From Nocardia rosealba (lineage in GTDB: Bacteria > Actinomycetota > Actinomycetes > Mycobacteriales > Mycobacteriaceae), in contig NZ_JAIWNA010000001.1 of the NCBI RefSeq assembly GCF_020216065.1, forward strand, positions 1,209,408-1,273,407: a DNA stretch of 64,000 nt, in the 5' to 3' direction. The position numbers and the translations under genes are program-made. Of the stretch, positions 52,901-63,161 are shown one piece after another (position 1 is the first letter of the stretch; each line of letters starts with the position of its first letter). The notes beneath the pieces were generated by a model. The model was not told the origin of the DNA, did not search any database, and saw only the letters and a program-made list of their open reading frames with translations.

Positions 52901-54225
52901 TGGACCGACGACAGCGGTGCCTCGGGGCCCGCGGCGAGGAAACGATGCAGGAACCGCAGGAAACGGTCGTGATGCGCGGCCAGCTCCGCCGGACTGTAGA
53001 GGTTGCCGTTGCCCTGGAGATCGATATGGGTGCTCTCGCCACCCATCCCCGGATACAGGTTGACGAACAGATCGTCGATCAGGCCGGAGGTGAGCACATG
53101 CAGGCGGCCGACGACCGGGCCGAGCGCGATCTTGGTGTCCACCATCATCAGGTTCACCGCCGGCCCGAACGACACCGCCTCGTCCATCGACCAGCCCAGA
53201 TCGCGGATGATGTCCTCCTGGCGGTACCGCTGCCGTCGCAGCGCCCCCGTGAGCTCGCTCTGCACGGCGAGGATCGCCGCACCCACCGTGGTGGTCGGTT
53301 CGAGACGGACCCGCAGCGGGACGACATTGGCCAGCATGCCGCCCGAGCGGCGCAGCGTCGCGGAGGTCCGCGCGGACACCGGCAGGCTCAGCACGACTTC
53401 GGGCGCACCGGTCATCGCGGCGAGATAGGCGCCGAAGGCGGCCACCACGGTCGGTGCGACCCCCGAATTGATCTCGGCGGCAACCGAATCCAGCAGTGCG
53501 CTCGTCTCGGCGGGCAGCGCGCCTGCTACCCGGGTGGGATGACTGTCGACCTCGGCGGCACGACCGGCGAGGGTGACCGGGTCGGGCAGGTCGGCCAGAT
53601 GGGTGCGCCAGTACTCACGGTCGGCCGCGAAACGGTCCGAGCTGCGGTAGGCCAGGTCGGCCTCGACGATGCGCTGCAACGGCTCGGCCTTGGCCGGTGG
53701 GGGCTCGCGGCCCTCGAAGGCGGCGTTGTACAGCTCGCCGGTGCGCTGGACCAGCGCCAGCGCGCCCATCCCGTCGAGCACGATGTGATGCATCCGCGAG
53801 TACCAGAACCAGCGATCCTCGGCGATCCGCAGCATCGCCAGGCGGACCAGACGGTCACGTGTCATGTCCAGTGGTGCGGAGTACTCGGCGCGCATCCAGG
53901 CGTGCGCGGTCGCTTCCGGATCGGGTTCGCCGCGCAGATCCAGCTCGGCGATGTCGGCGTCCAGGGTCGGGTCGACGAGTTGATGGGGTTGCCCGTCGAT
54001 ATCGACCAGGCGCACGAATCCGGTGCCGAACTCGCGACCGGTGCGCCGCACGGCCGCGGTCAGCAGTGCGTGGTCGATCGCGCCGCTGAGTTCGACGTAC
54101 TGGGCGATGGACAGGGGAGTATCGCCCGCGATGTGCTGGGCGAACCAGATGCCCCGCTGGGCGGCGGACAGGGGGAAAGGATCTTCGGGCGCGGTGTCGG
54201 ACGCTCGCGAAGAAGGCTGGATCAT
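40897..54225 (-). CDS. Three-module non-ribosomal peptide synthetase with TE
   Basis: One protein of 4442 residues. Approximate centres: C1 HHIVLDG at residue 147, A1 [11 protein letters not shown] 625, T1 LGGDSI 1005, E1 HHLVTDG 1185; C2 HHLVLDG 1655, A2 2130, T2 LGGNSL 2515; C3 HHISADG 2755, A3 3245, T3 LGGDSI 3630, E3 HHLAIDS 3830; TE GWSFGG 4265. C1 is closest in sequence style to the EntF-type first condensation domain ([17 protein letters not shown]), so the first residue is probably capped by an aryl or fatty acid. C2 is of the D-to-L type, C3 of the L-to-L type, matching the E domains. Ten-residue pocket codes, read by eye against GrsA: A1 DIENVGGVTK, perhaps an Orn-like substrate; A2 and A3 both DAFVAALIWK, substrate unknown. 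C3 carries an insertion of about 55 low-complexity residues before its HHxxxDG. No MbtH gene is seen. The start is the ATG at 54225; upstream codons in this frame lack domain character. Confidence 0.95.
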   Translation of the reverse strand: MIQPSSRASDTAPEDPFPLSAAQRGIWFAQHIAGDTPLSIAQYVELSGAIDHALLTAAVRRTGREFGTGFVRLVDIDGQPHQLVDPTLDADIAELDLRGEPDPEATAHAWMRAEYSAPLDMTRDRLVRLAMLRIAEDRWFWYSRMHHIVLDGMGALALVQRTGELYNAAFEGREPPPAKAEPLQRIVEADLAYRSSDRFAADREYWRTHLADLPDPVTLAGRAAEVDSHPTRVAGALPAETSALLDSVAAEINSGVAPTVVAAFGAYLAAMTGAPEVVLSLPVSARTSATLRRSGGMLANVVPLRVRLEPTTTVGAAILAVQSELTGALRRQRYRQEDIIRDLGWSMDEAVSFGPAVNLMMVDTKIALGPVVGRLHVLTSGLIDDLFVNLYPGMGGESTHIDLQGNGNLYSPAELAAHHDRFLRFLHRFLAAGPEAPLSSVHVLADAEQAVSVPARGAAGVAQRTLPEILAAGAAIDPDAVALRWGVDDTMTYREVDEYTNRLARVLIAAGAAPEHAVALSIPRSAESVLATIAVAKSSAPFVPIDPTYPDDRIEHMIDDSAVVTGLTVTQARKSLSDKVDWLCLDDEATVGRVAAQRATPITDADRTASIHPDQIAYVIYTSGSTGLPKGVLVSHRGLANLAAGSGAGFGVEPGSVVAHAVSPSFDISVEEILVTLAAGATLAVVPPSAYAGEDMAQVLRAHRVTHLNVTPTVVGSLDPATLPDLSTIVVGGDACPPELVSKWAGRRLLNGYGPTETTVTATLSEPLTPGGPVTIGGLARGVSGLVLDPWLRPVAPGTVGELYLSGPGVARGYHRRGGLTASRFVADPYAPGARMYRTGDLVRWTADDGRFTLEYQGRSDFQVKVRGYRIELGEIDAALQRLPAVDFAITLGVETPSGATALASYITVEPAADIHPEAVKAAVGETLPAYMVPASVIVLDRVPLTPLGKVDRKALPAPDFGARTVASRAPSNPREEALAALFAEVLGVDTVGVDDSFFALGGDSIVSIQLVSRAKTAGIAFSARDVFERKTVAALAAIAGDAEATVVHELPGGGVGAVELTPIVHAMIEHGEPWGRYGQAVLIGLPDGTRRETLAAALGVLLDHHDLLRSSLRDTGEWVVAEPGSIDADSLVEAMRSDSDDDVDRALQDAADLLDPTAGVVVRCVLIERTDAAPLCWLVLHHLVTDGVSWRILLPDLAIAAFGGTPAPVETSFRRWAHGQAEQAALRAGELPVWQRIAATPDPAFGRDTFDPTRDVVATMAQLRSTVPTAVAHAVLTAVPERFHCGADDVLLAALTMAVCRWRARTGTLLTLEGHGRSESLLPGADIGRTVGWFTTVYPVAIDLAGIDLDDAFAGGDSAGSVVKATKEQLRAVPDRGVSYGLLRYLNSETAPALADAPMPQLSFNYLGRAVTGEDPWLPRRFAATNDDRAPLAAVVDVNAVLTEAGLEVTWAYAGRLLGEADVRELSELWSQALDALADHARTDRAGGRTPSDFALVTVDQSQIDNWESTYPNLADVWPLSPLQYGLLFHALYDSDTADGYTVQSLLTLAGTVDSARLRRAAQAVVDRHENLRAAFVETADGPRQLVLADAEIQWNEIDLTDIAEKQRERELDRVVELDALTRFDLTRPPLLRFTLITTAPDTYRLVMTNHHLVLDGWSTPLLVRELLALYVTAGDTAPLPPPRSYREFLSWLAEQDAQESLDAWTRSLAGIDTPTRAVPTLAGIESTETAMISRDLPRTTVATLESAARAAGATVNTLVQAGWALVLTMLTGRTDVVFGSTVSGRPPELPGVEEMVGLFINTLPVRVTLDPGERVTDLLARVQAEQARLMDHQHVGLAAIHHAVGLAELFDTLTVFESYPIDRAALSQALDIAGMRVLDVEGTDATPYPLNLMVIPLRGEDDAGDTLRITVKFMADQLEHTAAQSLLDRFVRLLGELAENPDIPVARLQHCDDDERASLAPVYGAPALPMRTLPDVLTAGARIDPTAIAVSSGDLRMTYGELDAWSNRFARVLLGRGIGPEVFVVLALTRSLESVVAVWALAKTGAAFVPLDPSYPVERIEHMLADSKAPIGVTVTETGETLPGSIDWLLLDDLNTLRRVMLVSDAPITDAERGGPLDIDHTAYLIYTSGSTGKPKAVLLSHRGLANLVAAQRETLALDPSASALQVASPSFDASVFEMLTAHAAGGRLVVSPPEVYGGSELETLLRTERVTHAVITPSALATMEPTDLTDLRVLAVAGEAATPELIEKWAAGRRMVNLYGPTEFSIWATGPAELVAGAPVTIGGPIRGAAVVVLDSWLRPVPVGIAGELYLSGPALARGYFNRFEMTAGRFVADPFGAPGERMYRTGDMVRWVTDADAQLSLEYLGRSDFQVKIRGLRIELGEIDAVLSRDEEIDYAVTIGREGPAGATVLVSYVLPVPHVELDTERLRARVAAELPGYMVPAYVVVLDDIPLTPVGKLDRKALPVPDFSAARQAYLAPRTPVEQSVAEVFGEVLGSERVSVDQSFFELGGNSLSATKVVARVNAALGSTIALRDLFDAPTVAQLSARVIPAAEGTPGRPALAPRVRPDRIPLSPAQQRMWVLNQLDPASSAYNIAIALRLTGTLDVEAMRGALIDVIDRQESLRTRYPADAEGPRQVVVGIDTATPVMPLIETEDGAALRARINELAGTGFDLTREAPLRIGLFAVRPAAVSRDRDTEPVDSALSGSSPAMPQRPSAHTQRAGADRPPASARPSGSESADGVTEHVLVLVVHHISADGASMAPLAADLVAAYSARVAGEAPSRPPLAAQYADFALWHRELLGTPSEPESLAAQQVQYWRETLAGAPDALELPSDRPRPAVQTMRSDDVDFGIDEQTHRALIDFAAANQVSVFMVVHAALAVLLARLGGTDDVVIGTPIAGRGDAALDDLVGMFVNTLALRTAVDPGTDVRQLLAAVRATDLDAFAHADVPFEQLVQALDPTRSTAHHPLFQVSLSLQNFVEPVLELAGLRFEVEDFDRRSSAFDLTLDLRERFTDSGAAGIDGVLTYATDLFDPATVVSFADRWKQVLTTVLTAPDTRLSDIDILAEAERAELVPVRGPATAGTTTLAQLLTTTATTYPDRPALVAGTAGTTTYRALDARSNQLARLLIAAGARTETVVALGLPRCPELHLGIWAAAKAGAAFLPVDPKHPADRIEHMLTDSDARVGITLAEYRPALSDATRWLILDDPDFAARLDAADDSALEDLPALIRVENPAWMIYTSGSTGIPKGVTVTHRGLADLVAAQRADLRSDVHARVLQVASPSFDASIFEALMAFGCGAAAVIAPPDVFGGAPLAELIAAEGVTHMVITPSALSTIDPAEVSSVRVLAVAGEAVGPDLVARWCGGTDGRTMVNLYGPTEYTIWATGSGPLSATEPVTIGTPVRGAAALVLDDRLSPVPVGVAGELYLAGTALARGYHARPGLTAARFVADPFGAPGDLLYRTGDLVRWSRGASGFALEYLGRTDFQVKVRGQRIELGEIDAVLSGIDGVEVAVTLGVPGPTGATALAAYLVRVPGAELDIDRVRALAADTLPAYMVPAAFVVLDEIPVNAVGKLDRKALPAPVFVTDEAPYRAPETPTEKVLAEVYAELLGRDQVGIDDSFFALGGDSILAIQLVTQAKLRGVHCTPLQVFEHRTVAALGAAIDAADTVEALAELPGGGTGDLPLTPIVRYMVERGGNFDRFAQTAVLELPVGIDRAALVATLTAVIDRHDMLRSRLWASADGWRLRVAEPGSVNVDALVHRTAFDSAADPVDLREFAQTELDTAMNRLRPADGVVLQFVWLDPVGDAGSHTRPGRLIVVAHHLAIDSVSWRILVQDLIAAWAQVAAGTTPVLPEIGTSMRRWSHALTEQANSERRESELGYWQQVVNGPDPLLGTRHLDPAIDQAHTVRRFGIEVDEDTTAALLTTLPRLFLGTVTDALLATLALALVRWRLRRGVSERSALLRLEGHGRQEEIVPGADLSRTIGWFTTLYPVRLDLDGVDVDEAFTGGTAMGAAIRAVKHDLLSVPDKGIGFGMLRYLNPTTAQQLPARLPGQICLNYLGRHTSVETPVGLEGLGWLPTDALGDLAAPEHQDVPIMSAVDINAMVTGERLHAEFGYAAELLAEEDVTELAALWADAMRAAARFAETPAARTASADEAAAMTARTAPVKAGPAGLGLDVLLPIRPGGDRPALFCVHSSSGMSWSYLGLAEQLRPGRPIYGLQAPDLSGREPSARSIEEFAHRYVREIRAVHPTGPYHLLGWSFGGLIAHAMAVELAAAGERVGVVALLDTDTADIDGDTIERLSPGAFVNTFGAIFGIDDVPATSTAEEAADLITARLGGVELIDAATIERMAGSYNASAGTRTGYRRPVYQGDVLYFSATVDPAEWMGPDGWRPYVLGDIVNHDVDVSHDDLTNPYALSVISPVLDDHMEAGDRI

Positions 54226-54326
54226 GAGCTGACCTGCGTTTTCATTTCTGGAGCCCGGTGTCCCCGACCGCTTGGTACTGCGCTCAGGCTCCATTCTGGA
54301 CCTGTGGGGAGCAGACCGGAATGGGT

Positions 54327-54737
54327 TCAGGAGACCGCGCGCAGATCGATGCCGGACAGCGGGGCGTCCGAGCTCACCAGATAGCGCCGCAGGGTCGACC
54401 GATCGTCGAGGACCAGCCAGTCGACGGTGTCGGAGAGTTCGCCGCGCCGAGACCTCGTGGTGATCCCGAAACGGGTGCCGGACTGCTCCTCGGCACTCAC
54501 CGGGACGGCGCCGATCTTGCGCACCGCGGCCTCGGCGACGACGGCCTCCACCCGGGGATCGATCGCGAGGGCGATCCGGTCGCCCGCGCCCGCGCCACGG
54601 CCGAGCAGCAGCCGGGCCAGGCGATTCGCCCAGCGGTCCAGGTCGGCGTCGGCGAGCCGGCCGTCGGCGATCGGTGCGCCCGAGCGGCGCGGCAGCTGGA
54701 TGACGTTGTCGGCGGGTGCGGTGACCAGGGTGCTCAT
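54327..54737 (-). CDS. Orphan N-terminal fragment of an adenylation domain
   Basis: A 136-residue protein matching only the first part of an NRPS A domain: [32 protein letters not shown] is core A1/A2, and [21 protein letters not shown] parallels [21 protein letters not shown] in module 2 of the neighbouring synthetase. It ends before the ATP-binding A3 loop, so it cannot activate an amino acid. Yet it has a good ribosome site (GAGGGG before the ATG) and sits 101 bp before the NRPS gene in the same direction. It is either a decayed remnant or a small accessory protein. Confidence 0.7.
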   Translation of the reverse strand: MSTLVTAPADNVIQLPRRSGAPIADGRLADADLDRWANRLARLLLGRGAGAGDRIALAIDPRVEAVVAEAAVRKIGAVPVSAEEQSGTRFGITTRSRRGELSDTVDWLVLDDRSTLRRYLVSSDAPLSGIDLRAVS

Positions 54738-54763
54738 CGTGTTCCCCTCGAGGGCTTGTCAGC

Positions 54764-54780
54764 GGTGTTTTCGGTACACC
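54764..54780. promoter_or_regulatory. Inverted repeat upstream of the NRPS operon
   Basis: GGTGT-N7-ACACC lies 27 bp before the start of the A-fragment gene. A second 5-N7-5 dyad, GGTTG-N7-CAACC, occurs at 54913-54929 in the same intergenic region. Neither resembles an IdeR box. They may be binding sites for an unknown regulator. Confidence 0.35.
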
Positions 54781-55119
54781 TCTAATCTCGTCGCCCAGGG
54801 GCCTCGCCGACAGCGACCCCAGCGGTGGGGCACGCACTCCGAGGGGGACCGAATACCACCCCAAGGTGGGTGAACCGGATCGACCGCGGAGCAGACGCGC
54901 CGGAACCCGAAAGGTTGTCCCCGCCAACCGTTGCACCCGCGCGACCTGCGGAGGACGATGGCGATCGGCGTCTACGGCGCGCCGAATACGACACAGAGTA
55001 GGACCCGCGCGGAATGCTGCGGCCGCACGGTTTACGATTCACTTCAACGCATGTCTGCTGCCCTTGTACGAGGCGCGGTCGGCTCTGCGAGTGACGTACA
55101 GGCATCTTCAGGAGGATCA
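54781..55119. other. Divergent promoter region of NRPS operon and ctaD
   Basis: No gene is supported here. The stretch must hold the ctaD promoter and probably the NRPS promoter. The only long open frame is Arg-rich and without family features. Confidence 0.5.
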
Positions 55120-58174
<3,055 letters not shown>

Positions 58175-58230
58175 TTCCGGGCACGGCGGGTAATCCCAGC
58201 GCAGAAAGACCTTCGGCGTTGGGAGAGTCC

Positions 58231-58656
58231 GTGCGCAAATTCCTGCTCGTTCCGCTCGTCGTGGCCGGTCTGCTCGCGGGCTGCGGTGACGACGAACCGA
58301 TCCCCGACAGCATCGGATCGACGACGCTCACCCTGCCGAGCACCGCTCCGGCGGTCGCGAAACCTGCGGTCACCGTCGACCAGTCGGCCGCCGGTCGCAC
58401 GGTCACCCTCGACGTGGGTCAGGAACTGCGGGTGCGGCTGCCTCAGTCGGCCGACTCGGACCAGGAATGGGAGCCGGTGAATATCGACGAGGGCATCCTG
58501 GTCGCGGAGGAACCCGTGGCCGAGGGCCAGACGACGGTGTGGCCGTTGCGGGCGGTCGCCAAGGGGACGACGACAGTCGAGTTCACCCACGGGCAGCTCG
58601 AGGAACCGCCGGTCCGGCCCGAGGGCACCTTCCTGGTGACGGTCGAGGTCTCCTAG
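58231..58656 (+). CDS. Small lipoprotein, possibly chagasin-like
   Basis: A 141-residue lipoprotein with lipobox LLAGC near residue 17. The mature domain (VTLDVGQELRVRLPQS, EWEPVN, LRAVAKGTTTVEFTHGQ) has the strand order of an immunoglobulin-like inhibitor of the I42 chagasin group, but the key NPTTGY loop is not evident. GGGAGAG precedes the GTG. The role is unknown. Confidence 0.65.
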   Translation: MRKFLLVPLVVAGLLAGCGDDEPIPDSIGSTTLTLPSTAPAVAKPAVTVDQSAAGRTVTLDVGQELRVRLPQSADSDQEWEPVNIDEGILVAEEPVAEGQTTVWPLRAVAKGTTTVEFTHGQLEEPPVRPEGTFLVTVEVS

Positions 58657-58713
58657 CGCGCACGGCTCGCTACGCTGGTTCGCACGTGTGGTGTCGATCG
58701 AATCGGGTGTGGT

Positions 58714-59487
58714 GTGGGTAGCGCGGAACTGAGCGGTGGGGAAACCGAGGTGGAGGTCCGCGACGAAGCGGCCGAATTCGCTGTGCGGCACGCCGAATTG
58801 GCGCACGGCTACGGCGGCAACGGCGATCCCGACGACCCGGCCATGGTGCAGGCGATGCAGATGGTGCTGCACATCCCGAAGGCCGAACCACCCGCGCGCA
58901 GTGCGCTACTGGCCGCTGCGGCCGCCGCCGCGGTCGCGGTGTGCCTCGACCCGCGTTCCGGGCCCGGCGGCGAATGGGAAGCGCGGTATCTGGCGTGGAA
59001 GCGCTCACGGATCAGGAAGGTGGCCCGCCGGGCGCGCGGTGCGCAGTGGGTGGCGGCCAACGACGTCGAGGGGGTGACCGTCGACATCGACGGTGCGCAG
59101 GCGCGGGCCTTCGTCCCCGGCCCGGTCGGCGGAATCGACCCGCGCATCCGCAAACTCCAGATCGGCGGAACCGACCTCGAACACGACGAACCGGGCCCGC
59201 CCGACCCCGACCTACCGGTGCTGTGGGTGAACAGCGGACTGGAGATGTCGGTGGGCAAGGCGGCCGCGCAGGTGGGGCACGCGAGCATGCTGCTGGCCGG
59301 CGCCATGCCGGTCGAAGCGGCCGCCGCCTGGGCCGAACGCGAATTCCGTTGCGCGGTGCGCGATGCCGACGCGCGACAGTGGTCCGAACTCGTCGCGCAG
59401 GTATCGGCGGGACGTGCTGTCGCCGTGCGGGACGCAGGCTTCACCGAGGTGGCCCCGGGCTCGATGACGGTGATCGCCGTGCCGTGA
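58714..59487 (+). CDS. PTH2-like protein with long N-terminal region
   Basis: A 257-residue protein. The C-terminal part (about 165-257) resembles peptidyl-tRNA hydrolase 2: LWVNSGLEMSVGKAAAQVGHASMLLAG matches the conserved Lys, Gln and His stretch, and DAGFTEVAPGSMTVIAVP matches the end of the PTH2 fold. The first 160 residues are unlike PTH2: an acidic start, an Ala-rich helix, and a basic WKRSRIRKVARRARGAQW segment. The ordinary bacterial enzyme is Pth1, so this one probably has another job. Starts with GTG. Confidence 0.75.
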   Translation: MGSAELSGGETEVEVRDEAAEFAVRHAELAHGYGGNGDPDDPAMVQAMQMVLHIPKAEPPARSALLAAAAAAAVAVCLDPRSGPGGEWEARYLAWKRSRIRKVARRARGAQWVAANDVEGVTVDIDGAQARAFVPGPVGGIDPRIRKLQIGGTDLEHDEPGPPDPDLPVLWVNSGLEMSVGKAAAQVGHASMLLAGAMPVEAAAAWAEREFRCAVRDADARQWSELVAQVSAGRAVAVRDAGFTEVAPGSMTVIAVP

Positions 59488-59630
59488 GACGGCCGACACG
59501 CGCGAGCGAATCGGTCGGCTGTCGTTGCGGTTCCCGCGCGTCGTCGCGATGTCCGGGTGTACCGGCGGCATCGTGTGGGTAAGACCTATCGGATACCCGT
59601 CCGCAGCGAGAGACACACGGAGGTTCCGCC

Positions 59631-59789
59631 ATGATGACGACAATCGCCGTGATCCTGATCGTATGGGTCGCACTCGCGGTGCCGGTGTCGTTCCTCGCCG
59701 CCCGGATGCTGCGCAGCGACCTCGGCGCGTCGCGCGAAGCGGTGCGGCACCGAACCGACGAATCCCACCCGGGCCGGTCGTTCCGCTGA
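59631..59789 (+). CDS. One-TM small membrane protein
   Basis: A 52-residue protein with one N-terminal membrane helix (TTIAVILIVWVALAVPVSFL, residues 3-22) and a basic, cytosolic tail. CGGAGG stands nine bases before the ATG. The gap to the next gene is 18 bp. It is likely real by ribosome site, codon use and position; function unknown. Confidence 0.65.
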   Translation: MMTTIAVILIVWVALAVPVSFLAARMLRSDLGASREAVRHRTDESHPGRSFR

Positions 59790-59807
59790 GGGCTCCCGTG
59801 GGCCAAG

Positions 59808-60644
59808 ATGGAGCGCGTGTCGCAACCCGATCCAGATCTGCTCATCGACTTCTCCGACGTCACCATCCGCCGCTCGGGCCGAACGCTCGTCGGCCCGGTC
59901 ACCTGGCAGGTCGAACTCGACGAACGCTGGGTGGTCCTCGGCCCCAACGGTGCCGGTAAGACCTCACTGCTGAGAATGGCTGCCGCCGAGGTCCATCCGA
60001 CCTCCGGGACAGCGAACCTGTTGGGCGAGACCCTCGGTCGCGTCGACGTCACCGAATTACGCCCACGCATCGGCCTGTCCTCGGCGGCGGTGGCCAGCCG
60101 CATCCCCGTCGACGAGAAGGTCAGCGACCTGGTGGTGTCGGCCGGGTACGCGGTGCTCGGCCGCTGGCGCGAACGCTACGACGACATCGACACCGAACGC
60201 GCCGTCGACATGCTGGAAACCCTTGGCGCCGAACACCTTTCCGACCGTACCTACGGCACCCTCTCCGAAGGCGAACGCAAGCGGGTGCTCATCGCGCGTG
60301 CCCTGATGACCGACCCGGAACTGCTCCTGCTCGACGAACCGGCCGCGGGTCTGGACCTCGGCGGACGCGAGGAACTCGTCGAACGCCTCGGCGATTTGGC
60401 TGCGGATCCCGACGCGCCGGCCATGGTTCTGGTGACCCATCACGTGGAGGAGATCCCGCCGGGGTTCACTCATGCGCTGCTGCTCAAGGAGGGTGAGGTG
60501 GTCGGGCAGGGGCTGCTCGAGGATGTGCTCACGGCCGACAATCTGAGCAAGGCGTTCAGCCAGGCCATCGCGCTCGACCGGGTTGACGGGCGGTGGTTCG
60601 CTCGGCGGGCGCGTCGGTCGGGTGGGCATCGGCGCCGGAACTGA
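59808..60644 (+). CDS. ABC transporter ATPase
   Basis: A 278-residue ATPase with Walker [10 protein letters not shown] near residue 45, signature LSEGERKRVLIARAL near residue 155, Walker B LLLLDEPAAGLD, and switch VTHHVEEI. It resembles YlmA/ModF-like stand-alone ATPases and corresponds by position to M. tuberculosis Rv3041c. No permease gene is adjacent, so its partner or role is unknown. The ATG at 59808 or the GTG at 59817 may be the start. Confidence 0.88.
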   Translation: MERVSQPDPDLLIDFSDVTIRRSGRTLVGPVTWQVELDERWVVLGPNGAGKTSLLRMAAAEVHPTSGTANLLGETLGRVDVTELRPRIGLSSAAVASRIPVDEKVSDLVVSAGYAVLGRWRERYDDIDTERAVDMLETLGAEHLSDRTYGTLSEGERKRVLIARALMTDPELLLLDEPAAGLDLGGREELVERLGDLAADPDAPAMVLVTHHVEEIPPGFTHALLLKEGEVVGQGLLEDVLTADNLSKAFSQAIALDRVDGRWFARRARRSGGHRRRN

Positions 60645-60741
60645 CCGGCTGTCGCGCCAGGATCTTTTGGTATTGCGCCCATAGAGGTACTGGCTGTGTT
60701 TGTTGGAGCGCTGGCGCGCTCGAGCGCGGCCCCTGAGGGGT

Positions 60742-60802
60742 CGCGCGAACAGCGCTCGAGACTCGCGCCTGCGGCGCATGCGCTTCGAGCGCTGTTCGCG
60801 CG
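60742..60802. repeat. Long perfect inverted repeat
   Basis: An 18-bp perfect arm (60742-60759) pairs with 60785-60802 across a 25-base spacer that itself can fold. Flanking GC-rich inverted segments at 60706-60740 and 60803-60833 extend the structure. The element looks like a dispersed palindromic repeat; copy number elsewhere is not visible here. Confidence 0.7.
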
Positions 60803-60872
60803 GCCGGGCCGCTGCGCCGCTTCGCGGCGGACCCTCCTCGAGGTCGGGTCGTGCGGGGTTGGGAATGCAGTC

Positions 60873-61272
60873 ATGGCGGACTTGAGTGGTGCCGTGTGGC
60901 TGGGTGTGCGGTAGGTGGCGGACTCGGGTGGTGCCACGTGGTCGGGAGCCCGGTAGGTGGCGGACTTGGGTGGTGCCACGTGGGCCGGGTGTGCGGTAGG
61001 TGCGGACTCGGGTCGTGCCGTGTGGTCGGGAGCCCGGTAGGTGGCGGACTTGGGTGGTGCCACGTGGGCCGGGTGTGCGGTAGGTGCGGACTCGAGTGGT
61101 GCCGCTTTGGCTGGGAGTGCGGCAGGTGGCGGACTCGGGTGGTGTCTTGTGGGCTGGGAGACCGGTGGGTGGCGGACTCGGGTGGTGCCTTGTGGGCTGG
61201 GAAACCGGTGGGTGGCGGACTCGATCGAGTGGTGCCGGGGGCTGCTGAGGAGCCTGGTAGGTGGCGCACCGG
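60873..61272. repeat. Tandem array of about nine 41-43 bp units
   Basis: The core of each unit is GGTAGGTGGCGGACTCGGGT followed by GGTGCC and a variable end. Units alternate between about 43 and 41 bp, so pairs recur at exactly 84 bp: 60938-61010 is repeated without change at 61022-61094. Later units drift (GGTGGGTGGCGGAC). It lies between the ABC ATPase and Nudix genes and carries no gene. It resembles MIRU/VNTR-style intergenic repeats. Confidence 0.85.
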
Positions 61273-61480
61273 GGGGTTTGGGCTGTTGTTGGGGGCGGAC
61301 CCGGTGGTGAGGGTGGCTTCGTGTCGGTTGCTCGGGGTTGGACCGGTGGGTGGACCGGTCGGTCGCATCACGGACCAAGCAACGGTTAGGGTGCGTAAGG
61401 ATCGGGGACCGGCCGTGCGGTGTGGTCGGGGTCTGTCGCGTATCGATCGGCAATGGTGCTGGTCGTAGAGAGGAACGGCT

Positions 61481-62287
61481 ATGAGCGAGTCCGTGGTGCG
61501 GGCGCGGGATGCGTCGACGGTGATGCTGGTGCGCGACGGCGCGAGCGGCATCGAGGTTTTCCTGCAGCAGCGGGTGACTGGGATGGCGTTCGCCGCGGGG
61601 GTCACCGTGTTCCCCGGCGGTGGAGTCGACCCGGCCGACGGGACCGCCGACATCGCCTGGACCGGACCCGAACCCGCCTGGTGGGCGCAGCGTTTCGGCA
61701 CCGACGAGCAGTCCGCGCAGGCGCTGGTCGCCGCGGCGGTGCGCGAGACGTTCGAGGAGTGCGGTGTGCTGCTCGCCGGCCCGACCGCCGACACCGTGGT
61801 GTGCGATTCGACGGTCTACCGGGAGGCGCGCGGCAGGCTGGAGCGGCGCGAGATCTCCCTCGCGGGCTTCCTGGCCGCCGAGGGCCTGGTGCTGCGTGCC
61901 GACCTGCTGCGGCCGTGGTCGAACTGGATCACGCCCGAGGCCGAACCGCGCCGCTACGACACCCGGTTCTTCGTCGCGGTGCTGCCGGTGGGGCAGATCG
62001 CCGACGGTGCGACCTCCGAGGCTGCGCACGTGCGCTGGCAGACACCGCGTGACGCGCTCGAGAGCTGGCGTGCGGGCGAACACGTGCTGATGCCGCCCAC
62101 CTGGTCGCAGCTCGACGCCCTGTGCGAATTCGCCGACACCACCGCCGTGCTGGCGGCCGACCGGGCTATCACCCCGATCATGCCCAGGTACGCCCCGGGC
62201 GCCGACGGTCGCCCGCTGTCGGACTTCCCCGACAACGAACGGTATTTCGACCAGCTCCCGGACGTGGACGCCCTGCGCGGCCGGTAG
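61481..62287 (+). CDS. Nudix hydrolase
   Basis: A 268-residue Nudix protein. The Nudix box is split: GVTVFPGGGVDPAD near residue 40 and, after an insertion of about 35 residues, AAVRETFEECGVLL near residue 88. This split layout is that of the NUDT19-like group, in which some members cleave coenzyme A esters. That fits the enoyl-CoA hydratase gene 10 bp downstream. GAGGA precedes the ATG. Confidence 0.88.
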   Translation: MSESVVRARDASTVMLVRDGASGIEVFLQQRVTGMAFAAGVTVFPGGGVDPADGTADIAWTGPEPAWWAQRFGTDEQSAQALVAAAVRETFEECGVLLAGPTADTVVCDSTVYREARGRLERREISLAGFLAAEGLVLRADLLRPWSNWITPEAEPRRYDTRFFVAVLPVGQIADGATSEAAHVRWQTPRDALESWRAGEHVLMPPTWSQLDALCEFADTTAVLAADRAITPIMPRYAPGADGRPLSDFPDNERYFDQLPDVDALRGR

Positions 62288-62297
62288 GTTTGGCGCC

Positions 62298-63074
62298 ATG
62301 GCCGAATTCGTCACCCTCGAGCTGCCCGCCGAGCCCTCCGCTCGCGGCGTCGCGCTGCTGCGCATCGATCGTCCGCCGCTGAACCTCGTCGACGCCCAGC
62401 TGGCCCGCGAGGTCGCGGCGGCCGCGCGGACGGTCGCCGACCATCCGGGGGTGGCCGCCCTGATCGTCTACGGCGACGAGCGGGTGTTCAGCGCGGGCGA
62501 CGAGATGCGTGAGCTCGCCGAGCTCGACTCCGGCCAGGCCGCCGCCATGGCCGCCGACCTGCAGGCCGCCCTCGGCTGCCTCACCCGCGTGCCACAGCCG
62601 ACCGTGGCCGCCATCGCCGGATACTGCCTCGGTGCGGGACTCGAGCTGGCGCTCGGCGCCGACCACCGCATCGTCGGCGACAACGTGAAGCTGGGTTTCC
62701 CTCAGATCAAGGCGGGCCTGATCCCGCTGTCCGGCATCCGCAGGCTCTCGCTGCTGATCGGCCAGAGCCGCGCCAAGGACCTCGTCTACACCGGCCGTTT
62801 CGTCGACGCCGAGGAAGCCGCGACTCTGGGCCTGGTCGACGAAGTGGTCCCCCCGGACGACGTCCTCACCGCCGCCCGCCGCTGGGCCGACCAGTTCGTC
62901 ACCGCCGCCCCCCGCGCCCTCGCCGCCGCCAAAGCCGTCTTCGAAGCGGGCCCGCACGCCCACTCCACGGCCGTCACCGAGTGGTCCGCCCTCTTCGATA
63001 CCGACGACACCCGAACCGGCACCCGATCCTTCGCCGCCGACGGCCCGAACAGCGCCGTTTTCACCGGACGCTGA
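62298..63074 (+). CDS. Enoyl-CoA hydratase/isomerase family protein
   Basis: A 258-residue crotonase-fold protein. FSAGDEMRELAEL near residue 65 and the oxyanion-hole segment AAIAGYCLGAGLELALGAD near residue 102 are present. The Glu positions of hydratases fall at FPQIKAGLIPLSG; the second is replaced by a hydrophobic stretch, so hydratase activity is not certain. By position it matches EchA17 of M. tuberculosis. Likely in one operon with the Nudix gene. Confidence 0.9.
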   Translation: MAEFVTLELPAEPSARGVALLRIDRPPLNLVDAQLAREVAAAARTVADHPGVAALIVYGDERVFSAGDEMRELAELDSGQAAAMAADLQAALGCLTRVPQPTVAAIAGYCLGAGLELALGADHRIVGDNVKLGFPQIKAGLIPLSGIRRLSLLIGQSRAKDLVYTGRFVDAEEAATLGLVDEVVPPDDVLTAARRWADQFVTAAPRALAAAKAVFEAGPHAHSTAVTEWSALFDTDDTRTGTRSFAADGPNSAVFTGR

Positions 63075-63161
63075 CTTCAGACCGGTCAGTCGACCAGCAG
63101 GAATGGCGCGAAACAAGACCGGCGATTGCGTGCTGAGGGTCTCCTATTACTCTTGCGTGTT

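Noticed and set aside
50278..54384. A 1368-codon open frame antisense to the NRPS
   Set aside because: It is the mirror of high-GC coding sequence, is rich in Arg, His and Gly and has no domain. A similar 1102-codon frame at 45313-48621 is rejected for the same reason.
54226..54936. Upstream extension of the NRPS frame
   Set aside because: The sequence is Arg/Pro-rich without homology and overlaps the A-fragment gene, which has a proper ribosome site in another frame.
34200..55119. IdeR/iron boxes near fecB and the NRPS
   Set aside because: No TTAGGTTAGSCTAACCTAA-like site was seen in the promoter regions, so iron control and a siderophore product are not claimed.
60873..61272. CRISPR array
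   Set aside because: Repeats are directly adjacent without unique spacers and there are no cas genes.
60470..62365. Minus-strand open frame through the tandem repeats
   Set aside because: It mostly mirrors the ABC ATPase and Nudix genes. The repeat part stays open because the double unit is 84 bp.
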